This document shows, piece by piece, positions 1 to 6,414 of a stretch of 8,880 nt of DNA. The notes under the pieces were generated by a model, which had not been told where the DNA came from, ran no database searches, and saw nothing but the letters and a program-made list of their open reading frames with translations. A program made the position numbers and the translations under genes. Position 1 is the first letter of the stretch; every line of letters begins with the position of its first letter. The stretch comes from Bacteroidia bacterium. Its GTDB lineage: Bacteria > Bacteroidota > Bacteroidia > SpSt-205. The stretch spans positions 1-8,880 of the forward strand of contig JANXCJ010000076.1 of the NCBI GenBank assembly GCA_025060275.1, given 5' to 3'.

Positions 1-306
1 ATACATACTCCTGATAGTGCTCGCTATCTCAAGCTGGAAGGATACTACGAGAGACAAGCCCGACAGGATCCCCAAATCCATCTAACTAAAGAGTATGTAC
101 GAGAGTGGCTTATGCGTCAAGGCTTTCAAGGGCAGCCTAATGCCACTCCTCCTCCCTTGGATATTGAGGTCATAAGGGAGGCGCGAGATAGATATGTAGA
201 AGTTTACCAAAGACTAACCCAGAAACCTTTCCAGCCCAGAGACTATCGTGGTATTGAGGGGGAGATATATAATCATGTGAGTGCTGCTATAGAACAGCTG
301 AAATGA
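1..306 (+). CDS. purC: Phosphoribosylaminoimidazole-succinocarboxamide synthase, C-terminal 101 codons
   Basis: This is the 3' end of SAICAR synthase, the cytosolic purine-biosynthesis enzyme that joins CAIR and aspartate using ATP. The frame is open from base 1, so the gene starts upstream of the window; the ATG at 112 is internal. Seen in the sequence: HTPDSARYL at residues 2-10 of the fragment, which matches the family's TPDSSR motif in the ATP/substrate site; then LTKEYVREWL, matching the (S)KEFVREWL block; then RYVEVYQRLTQKPF, matching the C-terminal Y-E-Y-LTG-F helix. The insert with FQGQPNATPPP is typical of the longer Bacteroidota-type PurC. The protein ends LK followed by TGA and then TAA in frame. 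The TGA overlaps the ATG of the Sel1 gene (ATGA), so the two are probably translated together. Family assignment is from motif recall; the N-terminal ATP-binding half cannot be seen. Confidence 0.9.
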   Translation: MHTPDSARYLKLEGYYERQARQDPQIHLTKEYVREWLMRQGFQGQPNATPPPLDIEVIREARDRYVEVYQRLTQKPFQPRDYRGIEGEIYNHVSAAIEQLK

Positions 307-1145
307 TAAAAAGAATTGCATTTTGGGGGATTGCGTGGGCACAGCTTTCTATTACTACTGGGGTTATTGGGCGGGATGAGAGGTTTCAGCTTAAGCGTCC
401 TTCTGCTGCAGAGATAGACTCTCTAAGAAGGCTTGCCTTTCAGGGAGATGTCCAGGCCCAAATGGCTATGGTGGAATACTATCAGCTAATAGAGCTTCGT
501 TCTGACAGTGCGAGGTTTTATTTGACTCAAGCTGCCAGAAAAGGCTTGCCAGAGGCACAGTACCTGCTTGGGCTTTCTTACCTGCGTGGCGTAGAGGGGC
601 CACGTCGTCCTATCGAAGGACGCAAGCTATTAGAGGCAGCTGCAAAACAGAACTATATCCTGGCTATTCGTGTGCTTTATGAGGTGTTAGAGCCGCCAGA
701 TAGCATAAGCCCCCTTACTGTAGCTGTTCTGCCCTACAATCCCCGTCAGGCGTTTGAGTATGCCTCTCAAGGAGCGAAATTAGGCGATCCTCTTTCCATG
801 ACAGCCTTAGGGCGTTACTATGCGCAGGGAAAAGGGACTGCAAGGAATGATTCTCTGGCTCATTTCTGGTTGCTTCAAGCCGCAGAAAAAGGCTATATCC
901 CTGCACAAGTACTGCTCGCAGAGTGGTGCTTTGAGAAGTGGAACAATCCAAAAGAAGCTCTCTACTGGGCAAATCAGGTCATTCAGAATGAGAGAGCCTC
1001 CCTGGAAGAGCAGTATAGGGCTCGTATCGCAGCATATACTGCAGAGTACTTCCCTCGTTGGCTGAGGTGGTTCCGTAGATGGCTTCTACTGCCTGAACAT
1101 ATACCACAATGGGTAGATAAAATTAGGGGGCTAGAGAAGAATTAA
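303..1145 (+). CDS. Sel1-like repeat protein, probably exported
   Basis: A 280-residue protein built of Sel1-like (TPR-related) helical repeats, which usually act as protein-protein interaction scaffolds. Recognisable repeat units are about residues 46-81 (A-QGD-QAQ ... A-FYLTQAARKG), 82-117 (LPEAQYLLGLSYLRGVEG ... LLEAAAKQN), a longer irregular unit 118-162, 163-198 (DPLSMTALGRYYAQGKG ... WLLQAAEKGY) and 199-230. Residues 1-23 are a Lys/Arg start plus a hydrophobic run (IAFWGIAWAQLSITTGVIG), so a signal peptide or membrane anchor is likely. The C-terminus has a Trp/Arg-rich stretch, PRWLRWFRRWLLLP, at about 251-264. The ATG start overlaps the purC stop by ATGA, which supports translational coupling; nothing in the protein itself points to purine metabolism. 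No specific partner can be inferred. It ends in TAA with no clear intrinsic terminator downstream. Confidence 0.85.
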   Translation: MIKRIAFWGIAWAQLSITTGVIGRDERFQLKRPSAAEIDSLRRLAFQGDVQAQMAMVEYYQLIELRSDSARFYLTQAARKGLPEAQYLLGLSYLRGVEGPRRPIEGRKLLEAAAKQNYILAIRVLYEVLEPPDSISPLTVAVLPYNPRQAFEYASQGAKLGDPLSMTALGRYYAQGKGTARNDSLAHFWLLQAAEKGYIPAQVLLAEWCFEKWNNPKEALYWANQVIQNERASLEEQYRARIAAYTAEYFPRWLRWFRRWLLLPEHIPQWVDKIRGLEKN

Positions 1146-1149
1146 GAGT

Positions 1150-1470
1150 CTCTCAACTTTGTGTAGGGAAGTACCTGTCCTCTGCAGGAATGTTGTTATA
1201 CTTGATAAGAAGCCTCTCTCCTGCGCATCTACTGAGAGTAGTAGTCCAGAGTACTTCCATCCTTCCCATAGCAACTTCCCTATAGCCGCTGACCGATGTT
1301 ACTTTCCCACTCCCCTTCCTCCGCAGCTTGATGACGGAGTACAATTAGCATAATCTTCAAAAAACTCCCGAAAGTGAATTGGGTCCTCTCAGAACCATAT
1401 GCCTTCTGACTAAAATAGCCGAAGCTGTTGATAAACCGCTTCTTCTGATAAAGCCTTTGCCGATGAGGTG
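1150..1470 (-). pseudogene. Possible remnant of a third propeller/T9SS gene copy (gene-free stretch)
   Basis: This 342-bp gap between the convergent Sel1 gene and pseudogene copy 2 holds no intact gene. On the minus strand three weak resemblances to the neighbouring propeller genes occur in the right order. (1) At 1433-1423, TATCAACAGCT is identical to the codons just after the signal peptide of copy 2 (3109-3099), followed after a gap by CTATTTT in both. (2) At about 1306-1255 the frame reads ESNIGQRL*GSCYGKDG, resembling the blade junction DSNGQR-WGTYYGG, with TAG at the Trp position. (3) At about 1230-1160 the frame reads ERLLIKYNNIPAEDRYF, resembling the sorting-domain end ELIISLHSYPAGRY; TCCTGCAG is shared with copy 2. 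Each match alone could be chance; the shared order is the argument. No terminator was recognised here. Confidence 0.38.
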
Positions 1471-1487
1471 TGCAGCAAGCAGTTATT

Positions 1488-3169
1488 CTATTCTCCAGCG
1501 GGCCTTTCTAGAAGCACCTTCCATAGCTGTTGACCCACAACTACTAGGTAGTAACGACCTGCAGGATAGTCTCTTAGGCAAATACGGAGTTCCCGAGCAG
1601 CGCCTCTCCTCCCTGCAGTCTGTAGCCCTGAAGATCATACAAGGTCCACTTATAGCCCACTTCGGCTTGCTCGGGCAGGATAAGTCTGGGCTCGGGGGAG
1701 GGATTGGTTATCACTCGCAGGCTCTCACTGATAGCGAGGGTGAACTCAGGCTCGGACGAGGGATGAGCCAATGGGGCGCAATTAGGGGCCTGTTACTCGC
1801 AGAGGAGAACTAAAAACAGATCTCTATCTTCCCCGTGATTAGTCTGATGTGTACCTGGGATAGAAATAGGTCCGGGCCCTCTTGGGGTATAGGTAGCTCC
1901 TGCAAGGAGTACATGAGTAGGAGAGAGGGGGACGACCCCTGTAGAGTGATCATGAAGAATTCCCCATAGTAAATGCTCCATAGTCACTGGCCATTCTGTA
2001 CATCAAACTTTGCTAAGAAGGCATCTACAATTCCACTAAAGCTTGTTTGATGTGTTGTAGCGAGGCAGTTTGGGTATCGCACTGTCCTAACAGATTCTGA
2101 CTGGTAGAGGTAGTACCCGATAGAAACACTCCACTATCCCCGTCGGCTGCACGAGAGTATCCATGATCCCTTCCCGCTCTTCCATAGTAAGTGCCCTACA
2201 GCCGCTGCGCAATCAGTGCATCAAGCTTCGCCAAAAAGGCATCCCAATCTCTTCCAAAACTTGTCTGATGTGTTCCTGCTGTAGCTATCTGACTTACAGA
2301 AAGATGTAAAGCTTGTCAAATACACGTCGTTCCCAAAGACTGCAACATTTTTGGAATAAGCCCCATCTTCAAACCCAGCTCCTCCATAGTAAGTCCCCCA
2401 TACTCCTTGCACGGTTATGGGCGGCTCAATGCGCAGCGGCTCCTCTAGATGTCGCCCCTCTACCCGAAACCCTACCTCATTCCCCTCCACCACCCACTCA
2501 CACTTTACTTGGCGAGTTCCAGCCCATGCTAGGGGCTCCCCTTGCTCTATCTCTCCCAACGGAGTTCTGACTACTAGTTTTCCGTTCCGCACCCTTACGT
2601 CCCCTCCTTGAAACCGCAACCGTATCACACTCACACCTACTCCCCGCTTTATCTCGAAATCATATTCTAATTCCCCTCGCTCTCCTTGATAAAATACTAC
2701 ATCCACTCCATTCCATACCTCTTCATATCGCACTTGCTTGTAGCTTTTGACAAACAGTGCAGGCTGATGTGCGCCTATTCCCACATTGTAGAAATTCTCC
2801 CATCCTGGCAGCTCTTCTTTAGGCTGTACCCGAGCGGCCTGCCCCCCTACAAACTCCACATCTACCCGATAGATTTCCAGTGTATGGCATTCTTCCTCTT
2901 CCCAAGGCCTGAGAGGAAGTTCCTCTGTCTCTTCATCTATCTCTTCTTGTCGAACCAGCTGCAGTAGGAAGCCGCTCGGGAGGAGGTGATAGACCAGCCC
3001 ACCGACTTCTCCGCTATACAGCACAATCCCAGCGTACTTGCCAGTTTTGGTCTCGTACTTGCCCTTTATTTTCCCGAAAATAGGCTTGCCCAAGCCCCAG
3101 CTGTTGATACAGGCCCTGTGCTGCACCTAGACTCAGTAAAAGGCCTACAAGCAGACGACATTGACTCAT
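1488..3169 (-). pseudogene. Decayed paralog (copy 2) of the SBBP-propeller T9SS protein
   Basis: A broken relative of the gene at 3498-6056, same strand and domain order. The ATG at 3169 starts a good signal peptide (MSQCRLLVGLLLSLGAAQG), then YFRENKGQ, the conserved start of the N-terminal domain. An extra A at 3025-3026 (plus strand) shifts the frame, after which the N-terminal domain is readable down to about 2320. Further lesions: a +1 shift at about 2301-2320; TAG replacing Trp in a QRL-GTYYG blade (2198-2196); a frame change near 2050-2080; TGA in place of Arg in a NGQ-LW blade (1986-1984); a 1-nt loss near 1945-1970; and shifts near 1775-1800 and 1575-1600. The last frame reads YPAGRYYLVVVGQQLW and ends at TAG 1490-1488, matching the sorting-domain end of copy 1. 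Only three blades remain against seven, so about 880 bp were lost internally. The lesions are too many for a functional product or simple sequencing error. Confidence 0.88.
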
Positions 3170-3176
3170 ACAAAAG

Positions 3177-3210
3177 CAAAGTTAGTAAAAGCTAGCCTAA
3201 CAAAAGCAAA
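3177..3210 (-). promoter_or_regulatory. Candidate Bacteroidota-type promoter of copy 2, inside a short direct repeat
   Basis: On the minus strand TAACTTTG (3184-3177) matches the Bacteroidota -7 consensus TAnnTTTG exactly, and TTTG (3210-3207) lies 22 bases upstream as a -33 box. The box ends only 7 bases before the ATG at 3169. The same area holds a plus-strand direct repeat CAAAAGCAAAG (3171-3181 and 3201-3211, 30-bp period). The rest of the 328-bp gap 3170-3497 holds no gene I can support. Confidence 0.45.
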
Positions 3211-3497
3211 GAGAGCCTTAAGGAGTGTTTTCTTCCTGTTTTTTCTCATACGGCTTAATATCTCACTCGATCCTTTGGAAGACAGAACGGGGATAGGGAC
3301 CTTTAGCTGTTGCTATACTTCCGATCCCGTAGACCTTCCTTCTGGACCCCCTTTGGGAAGCCCATGGCGAGGGAGGGGGACGCTTTACAGAATTGGTAAA
3401 GTAAAAATAGCTTTGGGTGAGACTTTTTGAATGGAGTTTTTGTAGGTATGCTGTGTTTCCCAGTGGTATGCATTGGAAAAGTATAAAGAATGGGCAA

Positions 3498-5912
3498 CTA
3501 CTCTTCGGCCGGCTTTTCTAACAATGCTCGCCATAGCTGCTGCCCTAATAAAACCAAACAATAGCGACCAGCTGGATAGCTATGCAATGAAATGATAAGC
3601 TCTCGAGCATTTCCCCTTCCACTCTGTAGAGGGCGACCCAACATGTCATACAATGTCCACTCATAGCCAGCTTCTGCTTCTGCGGGCAGCAGGAGACGTG
3701 GCTGAGTAGAAGGATGATTCAAAAGTTGAAAGTACTGGGGAGATGGGGGAGGGCAAGAATCAGATTGAGAAGAAGAAAAAGCCAAGGGGGTACAGTTGCT
3801 GTTTCCTTGCTGTTGAAAGAGGGCTAAGAACAGGTCTTCTACCCCAGCAGAGTTAGGTTGATGCAATGTAGGTGGGGTAGAGGTAGAGATAGGCCCAGGT
3901 CCTGCCTGTGTATACGTAGCGCCTCCAAAGAGCACATAGGTAGAAGAAAGTGGAACAACTCCTACTGGGTAGTCTTCTCCTACGCCTCCATAGTAGGTAC
4001 CCCAAACGCGTTGTCCACTTACTGCGCAGAATTTTGCTAAGAAAGCATCTTTTGGGCCCCCTCCATAGCTCACTTGATGAGATCCTGGAGTGGCGATGCA
4101 GCTTAGACACTGAGCTTGAGTTGTCCCTACCAGATATACTCCTTCTGAGTTATCTACTGCACATGCATAGCCTTCATCGTCCCCGAGTCCTCCGTAATAA
4201 GTGCCCCATAATCGTCGTCCATTTGCTGGATCGAATCTTACTAAGAAGGCATCATAGTCCTCATCTCCTCCGTGTCTTGTTTGATGAGCGCCAGGGGTAG
4301 CAATACAGTCTGGGATAGGGCATTGAATAGGGGTATCATCATCAGTACGGGTAATGCCTGCTAAATACACCCCTCCTCCATCCACTGCGCAGGAAATCCC
4401 AAACTCTTCATCAATTCCTCCATAGTAAGTGCCCCAGATTTGTTGGCCGTTCTGGGCATCAAACTTCACTAGAAAAGCATCACCTGTTCCTGCGTAAATT
4501 GGCTGATGAACCCCAGGTGTTGCAATGCAGTTTGGGTTATTATTAGGGCACTCGGAAGGCGAGGTCTCTGTGGTACCTGCTAGGTACAATCCACCTAAAC
4601 CATCCAGAGTACACGAGGACCCGTAATCACCTCTCCCTCCTCCGTAGTAAGTACCCCACAATCGTTGCCCATTTGTGTTGAACTTCACCAAAAACGCGTC
4701 AGCACTCCCCCCAAAATCTTCCTGATGGCTACCAGGAGTTGCTATACAGTTGGCACACTGGGCAGAAGATGTAGTAGTGGATCCCACTAGGTATACACCG
4801 GTTCCATCTGTTGCACAGCATAACCCCTCTTCCCACCCCCCTCCTCCATAGTAGGTGCCCCAGTCTCGTTGACCATTTGAGTCGTAGAACTTCGCCAAAA
4901 AGGCTTCACTAAACCCTCCGTAAACTGGCTGATGAGAGCCAGGAGTGGCTATGCAATTGCCATTTGGGCAAATAACGAAACTATTATCATCAGTGTTAGT
5001 AGTACCTGCCAAATATACGCCTCCCAACCCATCTACTGCGCAAGACCAACCCCAGTCAATCGCCCTCCCTCCATAGTAAGTACCCCATTCCTGAGTCACA
5101 GTTGAGATGTTGAACTTTGCAAGAAAAGCATCCCAAGGACCTCCTCCAAATGAGGTCTGATGAGCTCCAGCTGTAGCTATCTGACTCAGCGAGATAGTTG
5201 CACCAGCCAAGTACGCAAAGTTTCCAAAAACTGCAACGGCCTTATTGACGTACGCATCAGCTCCTCCTTCATCATGACTTACTCCTCCAAAGTAAGTACC
5301 CCATTCTCTCTGCACAATAGGGTCTATATGTAAAGGCTCATGTAAATTTCGTCCCTCTACCCACAACTGCAATTCATCTCCTTCCACCTTCCATCCACTT
5401 CTTAGCCTTCGTCCAGCAGCCCATGCATGAGGCTCCCCCTGCTCTATTACTCCTAAAGGAGTCTCTAGCAAGAGCCTACCGTTTTGTAATCTTATTTGGG
5501 CTCCTCGCACTCGCATCCGTATCACTCCTACATCCACCCCACGAGCTACCTCGAAATCATACTCCAGTTCTCCTCGCTCTCCCCGCCGAAATACTACATC
5601 TACTCCATCCCACACATCTTCATAGCGTACCTGCCTATACTTTCTCACAAATAAGGCAGGGGAGGCTCCTGCTCCCACATTATAGAAGTTCTCCCATCCG
5701 GGCAGCTCCTCCTGTGCCGATACTCGAGCAGCTCTACCTCTCACAAACTCCACATCCACTCGATAAATTTCTAGCGTATGACATTCTTCCTCTTTCCTCA
5801 GTATTGAAGGAAGGTCTCTTCCCTCTATCTCTTCTTGTCGTACCAGCTGAAGTAAAAAGCCGTTTGGGAGCAGATGGTAGACTAAACCACCCGCTTCTCC
5901 GCTATACAGCAC
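3498..5912 (-). CDS. Seven-bladed SBBP beta-propeller protein with T9SS sorting domain (copy 1 body; N-terminus cut off by TGA)
   Basis: An 804-codon open frame, first possible start GTG at 5912, stop TAG. Homology to copy 2 shows that the true N-terminus lies upstream (signal peptide from ATG 6056) and is separated by one TGA at 5951-5949, so the exported form may not be made. Numbering from 5912: residues 1-200 are an N-terminal beta-rich domain of the kind that precedes SBBP repeats (ECHTLEIYRVDVEF, FYNVG, YEDVWDGVDVVF, ELEYDFEV, TPLGVIEQGEPHAW). From 204 come seven WGTY(Y/F)GG units spaced 68-76 residues apart, each ending DAFL(A/V)KF, as expected for a seven-blade propeller. Blades 2-6 carry paired-Cys loops before IATPG-HQ. 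Residues 725-804 are a T9SS type A sorting domain (FQLLNHP, LYDMLGRPL, SYPAGRY, short basic tail). Expected role: a cell-surface or secreted adhesin-like protein; ligand unknown. Confidence 0.8.
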   Translation of the reverse strand: MLYSGEAGGLVYHLLPNGFLLQLVRQEEIEGRDLPSILRKEEECHTLEIYRVDVEFVRGRAARVSAQEELPGWENFYNVGAGASPALFVRKYRQVRYEDVWDGVDVVFRRGERGELEYDFEVARGVDVGVIRMRVRGAQIRLQNGRLLLETPLGVIEQGEPHAWAAGRRLRSGWKVEGDELQLWVEGRNLHEPLHIDPIVQREWGTYFGGVSHDEGGADAYVNKAVAVFGNFAYLAGATISLSQIATAGAHQTSFGGGPWDAFLAKFNISTVTQEWGTYYGGRAIDWGWSCAVDGLGGVYLAGTTNTDDNSFVICPNGNCIATPGSHQPVYGGFSEAFLAKFYDSNGQRDWGTYYGGGGWEEGLCCATDGTGVYLVGSTTTSSAQCANCIATPGSHQEDFGGSADAFLVKFNTNGQRLWGTYYGGGRGDYGSSCTLDGLGGLYLAGTTETSPSECPNNNPNCIATPGVHQPIYAGTGDAFLVKFDAQNGQQIWGTYYGGIDEEFGISCAVDGGGVYLAGITRTDDDTPIQCPIPDCIATPGAHQTRHGGDEDYDAFLVRFDPANGRRLWGTYYGGLGDDEGYACAVDNSEGVYLVGTTQAQCLSCIATPGSHQVSYGGGPKDAFLAKFCAVSGQRVWGTYYGGVGEDYPVGVVPLSSTYVLFGGATYTQAGPGPISTSTPPTLHQPNSAGVEDLFLALFQQQGNSNCTPLAFSSSQSDSCPPPSPQYFQLLNHPSTQPRLLLPAEAEAGYEWTLYDMLGRPLQSGRGNARELIISLHSYPAGRYCLVLLGQQLWRALLEKPAEE
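3966..5303 (-). repeat. Tandem blade repeats encoding WGTYYGG modules
   Basis: The coding motif for WGTY(Y/F)GG (plus strand CCTCC-(A/G)-(T/A)A-TA-GT-CCCCA) recurs with left edges at 3985, 4189, 4417, 4639, 4843, 5068 and 5284. Intervals are 204, 228, 222, 204, 225 and 216 bp, all multiples of three, so unit gain or loss keeps the frame. Blade lengths differ mainly in the Cys-containing loop. Such repeats are good substrates for unequal recombination, which could explain the blade loss in copy 2. Confidence 0.85.
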
Positions 5913-5948
5913 ATCCCAGCGTACTTGCCAGTTTTGGTCTCGTACTTG

Positions 5949-6056
5949 TCATTTGTTTTCTCGGAAGTAGGCTTGTCCCAGTCCCAGCTGCTGATAAAGT
6001 CCTTGTGCTAGGCATACACTTAACCACATACTTACAAGTAAATGAAGCCGCATCAT
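5949..6056 (-). pseudogene. Detached signal peptide and first motif of copy 1
   Basis: ATG at 6056 opens MMRLHLLVSMWLSVCLAQG, a plausible signal peptide with cleavage near CLAQG, followed by LYQQLGLGQAYFRENK and then TGA (5951-5949). Without any frame change the reading continues QVRDQNWQVRWDV into the 3498-5912 frame. Copy 2 has GGG (Gly) at the TGA position, giving the intact motif YFRENKGQ. I choose the ATG at 6056 rather than the farther upstream one at 6254 because it aligns with the copy 2 start and begins the signal peptide directly. No clear Shine-Dalgarno is visible. This may be a true nonsense mutation or a sequence error. Confidence 0.75.
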
Positions 6057-6064
6057 ACTGATAG

Positions 6065-6072
6065 CAATGTTA
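6065..6072 (-). promoter_or_regulatory. Candidate -7 box of copy 1
   Basis: TAACATTG (6072-6065, minus strand) differs from TAnnTTTG by one base and lies 8 bases before the ATG at 6056. It aligns with TAACTTTG upstream of copy 2, and a GAAAAAAC block farther upstream is shared too, so the duplication seems to include the promoter region. No TTTG -33 box was found at normal spacing. Confidence 0.35.
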
Positions 6073-6414
6073 ACAAAAAATTTTTCTCTAAATGACCTTG
6101 AAGGGCTTCCTTCATTCTCGTTTTTTCCTTTCTTTACTACCCCTGCTATAGCAAGGGGACTATCTAAAAACGTTTTTTCTAAGCTTCTAGCCGCTATCTC
6201 ACCACCCTCAACTGGGTTTCTGCATATACTCAGCAAACTCAATCGCATAGTCAACTTCTTGTGCTTTCCCTTTCGCAGTCGCCTCTATAATACCTCTTCA
6301 CGCAGCGTGGCAGGTCATGAATTCTCTTCTCTTCTGAGCCTTCTTGAGCAATTCTGATTACTTCGGTTGAATTCAATGCTCGCCTCTTGAGGAATGTATC
6401 CTGCTCTCCGCTAT
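6073..6414. other. Gene-free stretch between the amidohydrolase and copy 1
   Basis: About 340 bp without a supportable gene. A near-perfect hairpin, CCCCTGCTATAGCAAGGGG (6140-6158), is present but lacks a T-tract on either strand. On the minus strand two short frames look protein-like: 6376-6251 (TTG start, LNSTEVIRIAQEGSEEKR...) and 6291-6208 (IIEATAKGKAQEVDYAIEFA...). They are in different frames, which could mean a small decayed gene, but I recognise neither. Confidence 0.4.

Noticed and set aside
1379..1813. 144-codon plus-strand open frame
   Set aside because: It is antisense to the sorting-domain remnant of pseudogene copy 2, whose minus-strand reading is clearly homologous to copy 1.
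3161..3497. Overlapping short frames on both strands between the two copies
   Set aside because: No protein-like composition or recognisable motif; the stretch includes the promoter area and direct repeats of copy 2.
3966..5303. CRISPR-like array suggested by regular 204-228 bp repeats
   Set aside because: Period is far too long, all intervals are multiples of three, and the repeats encode WGTYYGG blades.
5949..5951. UGA read as glycine (alternative genetic code, as in some Gracilibacteria)
   Set aside because: The paralog has GGG here, but in copy 2 another TGA stands at an expected Arg and TAGs stand at Trp, so stops are scattered mutations. The intact genes have no in-frame TGA, and the gene content fits Bacteroidota.
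5423..6061. 212-codon plus-strand open frame
   Set aside because: It lies wholly antisense to the N-terminal domain and signal peptide of copy 1, is Leu/Pro/His-rich as expected from a mirror frame, and resembles no family.
6140..6158. Hairpin CCCCTGCTATAGCAAGGGG as an intrinsic terminator
   Set aside because: No T-tract follows the stem on either strand, and it lies about 260 bp from the amidohydrolase stop.
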